A DNA stretch of 64,000 nt from Cepaea nemoralis (taxonomy: Eukaryota > Mollusca > Gastropoda > Stylommatophora > Helicidae). Below, one piece after another: positions 45,161-56,339 of this stretch. The stretch spans positions 248,001-312,000 of the forward strand of contig JACEFZ010025061.1 of assembly GCA_014155875.1 (NCBI GenBank), given 5' to 3'. Every line of letters begins with the position of its first letter. Within the stretch, counting starts at the first letter, position 1. The translations under genes were made by a program, and so were the position numbers. The notes beneath the pieces were generated by a model. It was not told the origin of the DNA. It saw only the letters and a program-made list of their open reading frames with translations, and made no database searches.

Positions 45161-45879
45161 CTCATGCAACATTTGTCCATTTTGAACTTTATGCAATATG
45201 GACTGAAAATAAGTCACTATGATTGTTCTGGTGGCTTGAGTACCTGATAGCCACATCAATCGTAATACTTGAGGTTGTAAACTTTGGGGCTCCATTATAT
45301 TTAGCAGCAACCTTCCCCCAACTCTAGCCCAGGATTCCCTCTAGACTTATCTTCACATTTCACAGAACCAGCTGTGTACACTATTTTGTCATCTCTGTCA
45401 GCAATCTTCATCCACCAGCTGTTAGACCTTCATTTCTGTGAATCTATTACATCACTTTCTACATTGTTTGCCCAATGCGATACTGACATGGTGGAAGATG
45501 TTCTTGTATCTGCCACTGTTAATCGATTCCTGCCCACTCAGTCATAAGCATGCATGGGATGAGTTGTTGTTTATCTTCAAGGATGAAACCAAGTCACTGC
45601 CAGTTGCTGATTTCAAGAGTGAATAACAAAAATACACCAGGATTTAAAATCACAACTGGCAATAACAACAAAACACCCCATGCATACACTAAGGAATGGC
45701 AAGACTGAAAGGCTATGGTGTCTGCTCTGGATTCAAAAGTGACCAGGTTCAGATCCAAGCAAAGGGCTGGACATTTGTACAAAAGTTTTCTAGTGGTATC
45801 ACGTCCCCTTGTGGTATCAGATGGATAAAATTGAAACTGAGAACCTGTATGTGGAGAGAATGATATGGCAGGGATTGGC
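45161..45879. other. Unassigned intronic or intergenic sequence
   Basis: No gene supported. Minus ORFs at 45128-45310 and 45594-46043 have no recognised match. The second is a shadow of the LINE A end on the plus strand. Confidence 0.3.
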
Positions 45880-46060
45880 ATGGATTCTGGACGAATCTCA
45901 AAACTAAGAGGGAAATGACCAGAACTTTCAATCAGATGGTAGTTGGAACAATTAGTAGTATGACTCTTCACTGGCTGTTGAACGAGGGGCCGGAGCGCAT
46001 GTGGGAATGTCCTGAGTGCATTGATGTCAGTTCTTAGGCTCAACTCAACTCAACCCCTTG
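45880..46060 (+). mobile_element. LINE A-type 3' end with CTCAA tail
   Basis: Plus strand encodes FNQMVVGTISSMTLHWLLNE, MWECPECIDVSS and a stop, parallel to YNQIATGTIGVGTLRWLLRM ... LWECPECCDVGS at 12000-12108. A short CTCAACTCAACTCAACC tail follows. It is a 5'-truncated and diverged copy of the same LINE lineage. Confidence 0.7.
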
Positions 46061-46391
46061 ATCGCTTGGGTAGTGAGATAAGATAGGTAGTCTTTCTGGA
46101 TAAGGGCAAGAAACAGGAGGTCCATTTGCAAGTTGTGCATTTTAAACAGACATCAGCCTGGGGAAAGAAGTGAGAATCTACCACAAACTCTGTCGTCATG
46201 AAATAAACATGTTACTTATGGAAGGTAGTCTGCAATCGGTTTCCTTCTTGGTTGTGACCACAGCGGTCAATAACCATAACTATTGTCTCTATAACAGGAT
46301 CCTCTGCCTATTGTCGCAGACTTGAGATCATAGCCAACATATCCACTGCTCTCAAGCTCTATCCACCACCTTGCTCATATGGTTTCACATT

Positions 46392-46465
46392 GGGAGTCCC
46401 CGTGGCAAAGTGGTTATGCCAACTGCCTTTGACTCTGAATGTTGTGGGTTCCATTTCAGCCTACA
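46392..46465 (+). mobile_element. tRNA-derived SINE head
   Basis: CCGTGGCAAAGTGGTTATGCC carries an A-box-like TGGTTATGCC. About 30 bases later comes GTGGGTTCCATTTC, a B-box-like GGTTCCANTTC. The downstream sequence (to about 46640) is probably the SINE body. The head differs from the SINEs at 30897 and 50900. Confidence 0.5.
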
Positions 46466-46734
46466 CCGTTTGGTTCACAAGTGTAATTTTCTCGGACTCA
46501 TGGGGGTTGTCGCCAGAAATATGGAGTCATTGCCTTGTGGAGCGCATTTGGCAGCCCGCCCTGTGGAATGATACCACGCCATATGAGATAAAACCAAGTG
46601 AATTGAGGTGGACCCTCTTGCCTTTTTAATGGTTTCACATTAGCCTGGTTCGGGGAAGACATGCGGAGGGAAGGAAGTTCTTTACTTTTCCCTTGATAGC
46701 GGTTTCCAAACTTCATTGTGGAGATGGCACTCAT

Positions 46735-47060
46735 CATCATCATCATGTGCCATGCCGGTAAGCGTGGGCGATCATGTTTCACCATCTCACTCGATCACCA
46801 GAGTCATGGATCAGCTCGGTGTTCTTGTCTCGATTATGCCATGTGGTCAAGCCATCCAGGTACTTACTTCTCTGCCTTCTTCTTGTTCTTGTCCCCTCAA
46901 TCTTGCCAGTTGTCACCAAGTTCTCCAATTTATTTCTTCTCACAACGTGACAAAAAACTGTTGACTGTCTATTATCTCTAATTTCTCTAATCAGTTTGCG
47001 ATTTTCATTTGTTTCTTGTAGGGCTTGGTCATTGTTTTTTTTTGTCTGTCCATGGTATCC
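46735..47060 (-). pseudogene. RTE-like LINE 3' fragment with ATG-type tail
   Basis: Minus strand: RRNKLENLVTTGKIE-like text is decayed, but KKAEKYL, GLTTWHNRDKNTEL and NMIAHAYRHGT remain. The plus strand starts CATCATCATCATCATGTGCC, the reverse of the ATGATG tail. It is the same family as 43882-44235. Intron splice and coding of host are not implied. Confidence 0.62.
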
Positions 47061-47571
47061 TTTGAAATTTCCTGAGAAACCACATTTCCACAGCCATCAG
47101 ATGTTTTTCAGATGGCACTGGGTGATGGTGACTGACTCAGGTACCGACAGAGGTCTATGGTGGTTGGTCAGTTCAGAAATCACATGTTAATCTGTGGCTT
47201 ATGAACAGTGATTGCTGCTTCCCAATCCTGATAGTTTGATGTCAACCGTTGGAAGTTTGGATGCAGACTGTTTTGTGCTGATTTTCACAATGGTATGAGC
47301 ATCTGCTGTTCAGAAAGCAATGGCAAGCTACTAAACGTAAAATTACCTAAGAAATAAACTAGTCCCAAAATGCTGGGATTCATTATGACGTCCTGTAAGG
47401 GACATGCAACTAACTTTTAGCACTTACAGTGAAAAATCCTGATTAGCCTCTTCAATAAAACACATACACTGTCTTCGTTTGATATCCCCCGGTATGAAAC
47501 TCAGCTAAAACAAAGTAAAAGAGATAATTTTTTTGTTATTTTAAACAGATGGAATATTTTTGAACTCTTTA
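47061..47571. other. Unassigned sequence with a dispersed repeat core
   Basis: About 47330-47425 resembles 61150-61260 (GCAAGCTACTAAAC ... AATGCTG ... GTAAGGGACATGCAACTAA) and the region 1985-2045. Otherwise nothing is recognised. Confidence 0.4.
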
Positions 47572-47579
47572 CTCTAGAC

Positions 47580-47978
47580 CAGTGGTTCTCAACCTTTTTT
47601 GGCCCATGCCCCCCTTCACCATATTTTCAGAACGTCATCCCCCCCTCCCTTCATATTTCCAACCTAAAAATTCCCCCCTCCCCCTCTTCCGCCCCTACAC
47701 AGTATACGTAATAATGGAAGCTAAATTTAATAGCACATACTAAAACAAGTCTAGACGTCCACTTAAAATGTGATTTGTGGGTCTACTTACTTTATAAAAT
47801 GAATTTTAGAAGGATGAGACGTACAGAACCGTAAAGTATGAAGGGAAAAACAATATCAAGTAATCGGTTCTTGTATTAGCGCGATCTTGACATCATCTTA
47901 ATCCCCCCCCCCCCTCCCCCCTCAGAAACCCTAAAATTCCCCCATAGGGAGGAATTCCCCACTGGTTGAGAACCACTG
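47580..47978. mobile_element. hAT-type MITE with CAGTGGTTCTCAACC ends, copy 1
   Basis: Terminal inverted repeats CAGTGGTTCTCAACC (47580) and GGTTGAGAACCACTG (ending 47978). Target duplication CTCTAGAC / CTCTAGAA (47572-47579 and 47979-47986, 7 of 8). The interior has C-rich runs next to each end and a core shared, in opposite orientation, with 55362-55855. Non-coding. Confidence 0.92.
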
Positions 47979-48009
47979 CTCTAGAAGAAACATCACATCC
48001 ACTTGCAAT

Positions 48010-48480
48010 AAAATAACTTTTATTTGCAGACGATCAGTGCCTGTTTTACAGTGACGAGGGAAAACTGTAAAATCATATAAATAAGCTGAGTTCAACAAGC
48101 AGTAGACATAATATGAATATAAATACAACCAAAACTGAAGTAAAGCAGGTTAGCAGATCTCCAGGTCCACTAAATATACAGATAAATAGTACACCACTGA
48201 AACAAGTTACAGAGTTTAAATATCTAGACATCATGATCACAGAAGATTGAAATTGGATGTCAAAAAGCAAGTGTGCCTGTATATCAATTATCATTCATAC
48301 TCAAACATCGAACTATATCTATGTCTGCAAAATGACAGATAATAAATAGCATATTCACACCAACACTGTGCTACCAATGTCAAACTTGAACAGATGTGAT
48401 ACTAGAGCAAAAGGGTGCCCGTGAAGAAAATGGATTGAACACATCAAAGACGTGGTACAATTACATAGGATAATGCATCG
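48010..48480 (+). pseudogene. RTE-like LINE fragment (RT region, decayed)
   Basis: Plus-strand residues NINTTKTEVKQVSRSPG, QINSTPLKQVTEFKYLDIMI near 48115-48245 are the RT region after the FADD box (NxxKTEVMxxxR...EFKYLGSxI). Further on, RAKGCP-RKWIEHIKDVVQLHRI near 48410 is the C-terminal GRPRKRWxDxI motif. Several stops. Decayed remnant. Confidence 0.62.
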
Positions 48481-48599
48481 GGCGCTGAAATGTCAACTAA
48501 TCCTCCCCAAAATGGTGGAAGATAATAATGATGAAACACAGGGACAAGATATGTGTATGGATAGTTTCATATATCATGAACCCAAAAAGTCAAGACAGT

Positions 48600-49112
48600 C
48601 TATATCTAAGGTAAAATACTTTGACTTGCAAAATTGTAGTGTTTTTAATGAGCTGGTCTGGAATATTGAAAGTAAGGATTTACTGGTATTTAAAGGTCAC
48701 CATACAGTGGATACCATCCCACTGTGGAGTACTCGGAAACAACAGAGCTGATCGATTGGCTAAGGAAGGAGCAAAAGAATAACAACCTGATGTGCCCGTT
48801 ACATTCCACCAAAAGAAAAGAATGATCAAATCAGTCAGAAAGCCATCAAACCCTACTCAAGACGACTACCACTTTATGGACAGACCAGAACAGGTCATTC
48901 TTCTGCGCCTCAGAACAGGACACAATAGATTACGCAACCACATGTATACAAAATTCAAGATTGGTGACTCAGCCATGTGCACATGTGGTTTGGCGTCGCA
49001 GACAGCAGAGCACATACTCCAATACTGCCCACAATATAACATATCCAGGCGAACCTTCTGGCCTAGAGAGACAACAGTGGAAGATAAACTCTATGGACCA
49101 TTAGTGAACTAA
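48600..49112 (+). pseudogene. LINE B-type RNase H end and C-terminal Cys/His motif
   Basis: TIQWIPSHCGVLGNNRADRLAKEGAKE near 48700-48780 is the end of RNase H, with one stop after it. Frame 48792-49112 is open and contains FHQKKRMIKSVRKPSN, LLRLRTGHNRLRNHMYTKFK and CTCGLASQTAEHILQYCPQY, then RRTFWPRETTVEDKLYG. The same module ends LINE B (9659-9891). The function of the Cys/His motif is unknown; it is likely nucleic acid binding. Confidence 0.75.
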
Positions 49113-49454
49113 ATAAGACTGTTAGATTCATACAAGAGAGAACATTGCAGTTATAGACATATTTCAGATGAACGAAAGAAGAAAAAAAAAACTGGCATTT
49201 ATTTAGTTTTCTCAATAAGCTCCACGCTGGTGATTCTGCCATGCCATTTTAGTCCTTCTGTTTTGCGCAGGCACCAATTAATGACTGTTTGTAGTTTAAC
49301 AGTACTTGTCTTAGTTACTCTCGTGTTTCTAATCCAAACAATAGTGCTGATTTAGCATTAGAACTGAATATTAAGATTGGTGCCAAGTTTGGTGCTAAGT
49401 TTAGTTTCATTTGACTTCTACAAATTTCCTAGAAAACCTCATCTTGCCTTTTGT
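49113..49454. other. Unassigned sequence
   Basis: Short AT-rich interval holding the probable 3' end of the LINE B fragment (AGAAGAAAAAAAAAA near 49170). Nothing else is seen. Confidence 0.35.
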
Positions 49455-49468
49455 ATTCTAATTTTGAT

Positions 49469-50223
49469 CACACTCGACAGACGGTGCAGAGAGCAGAACC
49501 CTGCCGCTGTCAATGCAGAGGTTAACACACTCATCTATAAACACTCAGATAGCCCCGAAGTGCTCATCTATACAGATGGATCTGTTATAAAGCAGCAGAG
49601 AAGTGCGTGGGCATTTACAGCCCGTTCAGCGGGCCGAACCGTTCAAGAATCCAGTGGTGCCCACTCTATGACCACGAGCAGCATGACGATGGAGGTGATG
49701 GCAGTTACACAGGCGTTCATATGGCTGGAATCACAGCATTATACCAACGTGTGTGTACTAAGTGATTCAATGAGCATGATTCAGAAGGTCGAAGCTGGAT
49801 CTGTACGTAGACAGTGGACTGAGCCGCTGCGGAAGTCTGTTGTCCGTAAAGTCACCTTCATCTTCGTTCCGGGACAAGCGGGAGTCGAGGGAAATAAACG
49901 AGCTGATAAACTGCCTGGCTCTGCACCCCCTGTAGATGGCCAGCCCATGGATCGTGCCGATGTTATTAACATCCTCAAAGATATGGCCAGAACAGAGGAC
50001 TTTGACGTCAGTGAATCCACATCGCTGTCCAGGGTGAAAGACTTGGGAGTAAGAATCGGCACGGCCAGACGCGAGAGGTACATCGGGAAAACAAGGCGCC
50101 TCGTCAACCAACACAGAACTAGCACTATTAGTCACCGGACGCTGATGCATATGCTGGGGGAGGAGCTGAGCACCTATGGACATGTCCGGAGTGCAATGAA
50201 GATACCCCAACTGATAACTGATG
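49469..50223 (+). mobile_element. LINE A-related 5'-truncated copy (RNase H and tail)
   Basis: 755-bp insertion flanked by the exact 14-bp duplication ATTCTAATTTTGAT (49455-49468 and 50224-50237). It encodes, in one open frame up to about 50205, RNase H with VLIYTDGSVI (near 49561), SMTMEVMAVTQA, VLSDSMSMIQ and FVPGQAGVEGNKRADKL. In the last block the usual His of PGHAG is Gln. The tail ends CTGATAACTGATG, a different simple tail from other copies. It is more diverged from the 27.9 and 57.9 kb copies, so it is a sub-family. Confidence 0.88.
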
Positions 50224-50329
50224 ATTCTAATTTTGATTTATTGACATGTTCCCCCATCTGTGACTATATCACTATGCCAAAATTAATAAGCAAAAGGAAA
50301 AGAAAAGAAACAATGATTTTCAAACATAC

Positions 50330-50430
50330 CCTCATCTGCCAATCATCAGAGAAGTAATTAGATCTGGGTACGTCAATTTTGTTCCAGGCAATCGCTAGTT
50401 TCAACTGATCCATGTCAACATTCTTGTTGG
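50330..50430 (-). CDS. TRPM (TRPM2-like) cation channel, exon with the DQLKLAIAWNKID segment
   Basis: Short internal exon (101 bp): NKNVDMDQLKLAIAWNKIDV then PRSNYFSDDWQMR. TRPM proteins contain DQLKLAxAWNRxDIARSxIF; the following DEWQW of TRPM2 matches DDWQM here. Acceptor: TGGTGTTTCAG before 50430. Donor: AGG|GTATGT after 50330. The codon split G|CC joins it in phase to the exon at 52668-52858. The protein position is C-terminal to the exons at 43604, 15625 and 1781, although the exon lies upstream of them. Confidence 0.88.
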
Positions 50431-50899
50431 CTGAAACACCAAAAATTAACTAATTCAATGGCAAATCAATGCATTATATTCAACTCTACAAATGTGAACT
50501 ATTTTATTGTATTTCTATCCTAGATGTTTGTGTGTAAATAAAATGTCAGTTTTGGTTATTCTGTCCAAGACGAATGAAATATTTGGAGGACATGTTCTTT
50601 TTGTTATAGGCCATGCCGTGTGTCGTTGGTTATCCTTTTTGTCCACAACCTTCTGTCTCTTCTACAGCCAATCATATCTGATTCTGATGTTCCTTCATGC
50701 CATAATGTCAAACTGTTCAGCAGTTATTCCACCACAGATCTTGTTTTGTGACTGGCCATAAACTTGTTCTTTGGGACATTAATGTAGTAGTTTCATTTTG
50801 CCATCCTGATATGCCTGATAAGATAAGTAGTGAAGCCAGTTACATGTCCTTTTCAATCCCAGCATCTTGTGACTGTGTCTGATTTTCTAGGAAATTTTG
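50431..50899. other. Intron between two TRPM exons, left part
   Basis: Non-coding. A branch/polypyrimidine stretch precedes the acceptor. Nothing else is recognised. Confidence 0.4.
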
Positions 50900-51140
50900 G
50901 GGGGCTGCATGGTCTCCAGGTATCGTGTCCGCCTCGAATGCTGGAGGTCCCGGGTTTAAGCCCTGGTGATGACCGGGATTTTTTCACGTGGACTTCTAGT
51001 AATAAAATTTCCCCTGGTCTCTGGGTAGTGAGATCGGACATCCGTATATATTGTTGCACACATTAAATAATCCCTTGGCAGTTGGAAATCGAAAAAGAGT
51101 AGTCAAACGGCACTGCCAGGGCAAAATTTCAAGTTAAAAA
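50900..51140 (+). mobile_element. tRNA-derived SINE
   Basis: tRNA-like head GGGGCTGCATGGTCTCCAGG with A box, an anticodon-arm-like GCCTCGAATGCTGGAGG, then CCCGGGTTTAAGCCCTGG (B box GGTTTAAGCC; canonical GGTTCGANTCC). The body (GACCGGGATTTTTTCACGTG ... CCCCTGGTCTCTGGGTAGTG) runs to about 51140. Non-functional as a tRNA. Confidence 0.65.
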
Positions 51141-52040
51141 TCTACCCAAAGTATTTTCAGGATCCTCGCCGGTGCTACGGAGTTTGTGCACTGAGCTGAG
51201 TTTCTCCAGACTCAGATTTGAGTTAGGAGGAAAACGGAGCACTTATGGGTTGCACCCGTGTGCCGTGATGTTGATCCATCGACTAAATTATACTTCTAGG
51301 AAATTTTACACTCAGCAGAGTGCTACTGCTTTACATATGAATGAAACTCTCATCTGCATTATAGTTCATTGTATGGCTCACATTGTGAGGCACATTTTGT
51401 GACAAGATTCAAGAGAAGAAAATTCTGGCCTGGCTGGGGACTAGGAGTTCGCACGCCGTCTAGGCTGGATGCATCATGAATGAGTGCAGCAATGGCACAA
51501 TAATAGTGCCACTTTTTAGATGTAGTTTTTTACCTTTTGAATGATAGTGCTTGCGTAAAGAGTACTTGTGCTAAATACATGATAATATGAACTGTGGTAA
51601 ACATGAAGCTGTGCATGTAGAAAACGATCTGGACTTCCGTTGAGTTATTCATCTAAATCTGTGACTTGAGCGTGAGAGTTGGAGAGAGAGAGAGAGAATA
51701 ACTGCAAGCTGTTAGTGAACAAGGACAAGCCATAAAGATTTAACAGCAGAGTACTGATAAGGCTATAATCATGCAGCAGGTACCTTCAAAAAGAAGTCGC
51801 GCCATGACAGACTGCCTGTTGTAGACCTATTTGGATGAGTGACTATCACCCCAAAGATGAAAAGAGAGGTATATGATACATATCATTGTGAAAATCAAGG
51901 CACGAACATCGGCTTCCAAATTGCCTGCTGCTGTCTTCAAACCCAATATGTCGTGATTGTGTAGCTACCTTAAACCACAGATGTCAACAATGCGCTACTT
52001 TGTCCAAATAAAAACAATATCACAGGTACATCTACACACT
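51141..52040. other. Intronic sequence; possible LINE A 5' UTR fragment at its left
   Basis: About 51160-51200 (GCCGGTGCTACGGAGTTTGTGC) resembles the LINE A leader near 3495-3530 (GCTGGAGCTACGGAGCTTGTGC). A short AG run (51685-51700) is present. Otherwise nothing is recognised. Confidence 0.35.
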
Positions 52041-52391
52041 TATACAGAAGAGATCACTCTACGAGAAGTTGTTTGCGAGAACCAAGTGATGACTGTGAAT
52101 CTACACCCATGGGCAGACTGGCAGAAGAGCAAGTTAAAAGAGGTGTGGCCAAACAAGAACACTATATAGGAAGCCAAAGAAGATTAAGAAGTCAACACAG
52201 AACTGGTGTCGTTAGCCGCTACATGCTACAGGATTTACTAAGGAGGGCATTCGAGCACTTATGGACTGAATGGTTCGATGTGCAAGAAGGATGATGTCGA
52301 CTAACTAACTAACTATAACTCACTAACTATAACTCACTCTAACTCTAACGAACTAACTCTAACTCTGACTGACTGACTGACTGACTGACTG

Positions 52392-52437
<46 letters not shown>

Positions 52438-52612
52438 GTAAGTAAGTAACTAACTAACTAACTCTAACACTAACTAACTCTAACTCTAACTCACTCTAAC
52501 TCTTATAACTCTAACTCACTCTAACTCTAACTAACTAACGAACGAACGAACGAATGAACAAACGAACGATCAAACGAACTAACTTAACTTAACTAAATAA
52601 CTAACACAGAAG
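52041..52612 (+). mobile_element. LINE A 3' fragment with long CTAA-derived microsatellite
   Basis: 52055-52294 encodes the LINE A C-terminus (REPSDDCEST-like, LAEEQVKRGVAKQEHYIGSQ, RRLRSQHRTGVVSRYML, LWTEWFDVQEG) in an open frame, followed by GTCGACTAACTAAC. From about 52300 to 52600 the tail has become a microsatellite of CTAA, CTCTAA, CTGA, GTAA and CGAA repeats. A 7-bp ACAGAAG near 52044 and near 52607 may be the target duplication. Confidence 0.82.
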
Positions 52613-52667
52613 TGGAAAGACTGAGAAAAGGTAATATGCTTAAGCTTATACAATGCTTCTTGTTTAC

Positions 52668-52858
52668 CTTTCAACAATGCTTCCAAAATGACCTGGTAAA
52701 TATGTGCGGAAGGAAATTTGGAATGCAGTTCAAAAACTGATAATAGGTCACGTTTGCTGCAACAGTAGTCGACCCACTCTATGCCGGTATTCACGCTGGA
52801 CTGGCCAAAGTATTTTTCAATCTTCTCTTTGATAACATCCTCCAGTTCATTATCTGTT
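52668..52858 (-). CDS. TRPM (TRPM2-like) cation channel, exon with the KRDLLSVFEL segment
   Basis: Internal exon: DNELEDVIKEKIEKYFGQSS, IEWVDYCCSKRDLLSVFELH, then IYQVILEALLK. TRPM N-terminal regions have xxIVEWxxKxxxxxRRRxLLTVFxxG...DxDxAILxALLK before DQLKLAxAW, so this exon precedes 50330-50430. Acceptor: TTTTTCTAATACACAG before 52858. Donor: TTGAAAG|GTAAAC after 52668. The window's right part contains no earlier exon that joins its 5' side. Confidence 0.82.
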
Positions 52859-53148
52859 CTGTGTATTAGAAAAATATGACAATGGTCAATGCAAAACTGA
52901 GTATCAAATTTGTCAGAAAATCTCCATTAGAAATGAATGATGAAGGTTAATGCAGACTTCACATTCATGTTTTAATGAAACAAATAATTTATTTCAAATA
53001 TTCCTTGCATTACAATTAAACTATAAAACAGGTGTCAGAAACCTATGGCATGTGTGCCAAGTGTGGAGCGCAGAACGATTTTCAATGGCACAGTGAGTAA
53101 GCTGAAGTACAGTACATGTGCTAAATACTTGAGTAAATTTTTCGCGGT

Positions 53149-55321
53149 GTGTGTAGTTCTGTGGTGTTCAGTATTTTCAATACGGCGGAACAACGTTTGT
53201 GCTCCATGCGGAGGGCAGTCACCCTAAAACGGCGACGGTCAAGGCAGGGAGGCCTTAAGAGGCAAGGCAGACGAGGTGGGGCAAGGCGTTTTAGACTCAA
53301 GTGTAACTGTCTGGGCCTCAGAAATACTCATATTCTATATTGGAACTGTGCCAGAGTAAAACAACGAGGCCCTATTCTGGAAAACCTGGTATACAGGAAC
53401 AACATTGTAGCACTTCAGGAGGCTAGACTGGGTGATCAGTTACTCCAAATTGACGGTTTCAAATATTTCTACAACAGGCAACACCTGGAAATGGTGATTC
53501 TCATTTGTGACAGTATGGTGGCTTCAGAGCTAGACATGTCCAGATGGGACAGTGACGACATACAAATACAGGTGGTTAGAGTTAAATCTGGTCTACCATT
53601 CATGTTGGTTAATGTTTATGTCCGTAACGTGAGTGTGGCAGTGCTTAAGTGACATATGAGGTCACGAGAGAAATTTATTTTCTGTGGCGATTTCAACGCT
53701 AAAGGAAACATTTCCTCCAACACACAGGGAGAGGTGCTCAAGACTGCACTTGAAACCATTGACCTGGTTTGTATCAACAGTGGCTGTGTCACCAGGACAG
53801 CAAGTCATCCAGGTGATGAGGACAGTGTTATTGATCTGGAGCTGGTTTATCCGTCACTCACTGCAGTATGTAGAAGGGGTGTCCTAGGGTACGACAGCAG
53901 CGACCACCACCCTTGCAGCATATTGGTGGAGAAAGGCAGAACCAGGCAGCACAAGTCTACGGTCAAGACGTTCCAGTATGACAGTACAGGGCAAGATGTG
54001 GTGAGTAAAATAAGGTGCGAAAAGCGCAGAAAGCTTCAGGGCAGGAAAAAAAGCTGGGAGCAGCCACTTTGGTGGAATTTTGAGGTGGAGAAGGCCTGGG
54101 TGGATAAGCGTAGGGCAATAAGGAAATGGCAAAATGTCAAAAGGAACAGAGCTGCCCATCCTAGTCCCTGCGTGCACTTAGAAAGAGAGATGCGCACAAA
54201 AGTAAGCTACCTAACAATCTGTTTATGGTGGTTAAAAGTGAAAAATGGGCAGAGGTATGTCACAGAGTAAGCACACACAAGTCACTGAAATTGTTCTGGC
54301 GACTACATAAAAGCATGAGTGGGGTAGTCAAGAATAAGAGTATTCCTGACTTCCAAGATGCAGACCTCATCTGGCAGAGGACTGACAAGAACAAGGGCAA
54401 AGCCCTCTTCGAATGCTGTCTAGAGCAGAGCAACCAGACAGACATGAGGCCAAAATCTCACCAAGGAGGTCACCTCAGAAGGTGCAATGCCCAGAACATT
54501 TCGGATGAAGACACAGTGACAGTGAATGAAATCAAGGCTGTGCTTCAACGATAAAATAACAGCGCTCCAGGGCCAGATGGCATAAGATATGACAATATCA
54601 ATATGTGTACCGACAACGAGCTAGAGAAATTAGCAGACATGTACAACAACGGTATAGGGAGTGCTAGCATCAAGGAGGAGTGGTTTCACAGCTATCTGAT
54701 TCCCTTGCCAAAGCCTGGCAAAGACCAAACAAAAATTAAGGGATATCGAGTAATAACCATGCAGAATACAATAGGCAAGCTGCTGGAGAAGTTAATTGCC
54801 AGGAAAATATCAAGCCAGCTAGAGAGGAAAGGTGTTTTCCAACCTACCCTGGGAGGGTACCATCCAAAAAGAGAAACCTGGACCATGCAGCAGTTTTTGA
54901 CAATGTCTATGAAGACTTCCACTCAGGCATTGAAACATTTGCTGCAGCGATTAATCGTGAGGACGTGCACAACAGAGTACCAATGGATTTTTAAATGCTT
55001 CAGCTTCTTGAACTCATGATAAGTCCTTTCCTCCTAAATTGAATCACTGCAGCGCTCTTCTAATGGAAAGTAGTGTTTAGATGTGGCAGTTGGACTTCAG
55101 AACCAACAACAATATATCCTGGCCTACCACGGGGATCACCGTTATCTCTGGTGCTGTTCAAAGCCTACACTGTGAGAATCACCAGTGAGCAAATCATAGG
55201 ACCTGGGAGGACATTGTCGTATGCAGACAATGTTTTAGTGTATCATCAGGGCAAGGATAGAGATCAGGTTGTTGTGGAATTAATAACTGAACTCAATTGC
55301 ATAAGCACTGGGTGTGAATGA
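53149..55321 (+). pseudogene. LINE A-family copy: endonuclease and reverse transcriptase, 3'-truncated
   Basis: EN: basic leader (TLKRRRSRQGGLKRQGRRGG), HILYWNCARVKQRGPILENL near 53333, ALQEARL near 53410, FCGDFNAKGN near 53680 (canonical GDFNA), SVIDLELVYP near 53826, SSDHHPCSI near 53900. RT: SAPGPDGIRYDN near 54560, FHSYLIPLPKPGKD near 54685, YRVITMQNTIGKLLEKLIAR near 54745, GLPRGSPLSLVLFKAY near 55123 and LSYADNVLVYHQGKDR near 55215 (catalytic YADD changed to YADN). Stops at 53650-53652 and 54268-54270, plus frame changes near 54550 and 55020. The element stops at about 55321 without RNase H or tail. Confidence 0.82.
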
Positions 55322-55361
55322 CGTCATCCAATATGGAGGATATGTGGTTGAGCTGTTATGG

Positions 55362-55855
55362 CAGTGGTTCTCAACCGTGGGGAATTCCCCCCCCCCCACC
55401 CCGCACCCCTGGGGGGGGGGGATTTTAGGGTTTCCAGGGGGGGGGGGGGGGAATTAAGATTATTTCTAGATTGTGTTAATACAAGAACCAATTACTTGAC
55501 ATTGTTTTTCCATTCATACTTTACGGTTCTGTACGTATCACCCTTCTTAAATTCATTTTATAACGTTAAGTAGATCCGCAAATCACATTTTATGTAGATG
55601 TCTAGACTTGTTTTAGTATGTGCTATTAAATTTAGCTTCAATTATTACATATACTGTGTAGGTAGAGGAAAATTGTTAAGGAGGAAATACAAAGGTGGGG
55701 AATGACATTCTAAAAAATATGGTGGTGGTGGTGGTGGTGGTGGTGGGGGGGGGGGTGTGTGTGTGGGGGGGGGGGGGGGGGGGGGAAATGACATCCTAAA
55801 AATATGGTGAAAGGGGAGGGGGGGGGGAAGGGCCAAAAAATGTTGTGAACCACTG
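55362..55855. mobile_element. hAT-type MITE with CAGTGGTTCTCAACC ends, copy 2
   Basis: Ends CAGTGGTTCTCAACC (55362) and TTGTGAACCACTG (ending 55855). Exact 8-bp target duplication TGTTATGG (55354-55361 and 55856-55863). The core is the reverse complement of the core in 47580-47978 (TTTAATAGCACATACTAAAAC and neighbours). It contains long G runs and a GGT microsatellite near the right end. Non-coding; inserted just past the LINE fragment ending 55321. Confidence 0.93.
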
Positions 55856-55863
55856 TGTTATGG

Positions 55864-56339
55864 CCTCTGGAGTGTTTTGCTTAAGGCTACGGTTTGCTTA
55901 CGCATTTTCTTCATGTTGGACTGGTAGTGGTGGGCTTTTACATCTGTCTGCGGCTGTTTGTATGTTTGATTTGAAAATTAAATGCGGAAACAATGTAAAA
56001 TGCTTCTGTTTGCACAGTAAACATTCTGCTGTAAAGGTCAAGGAGAGTCTGGAGTCTGATGAAGGAATTCATAAGTACTAAATAGCATCTGTTCATAATA
56101 TTTATGTATTCGGGATTGAAGAATTTTGATTCAGCAGTACAGAAAAACAGAATCATGGACTAAATTATTTAATCATGTGCTTCTTCGTTGTATATTTTGG
56201 ATTTTCATGGAAACGGTTCTTGTAAATACGTCATTACCTATAATTAACTTTACTTGTAGAGTACTCTCTGACCCAGTAACTAAAGCTTTTGTGCACTGGC
56301 GATGACTTCATCATTTTGGTTGTGTTTATTCAGAAGTTC
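55864..56339. other. Unassigned sequence
   Basis: No gene or repeat recognised. Confidence 0.35.
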
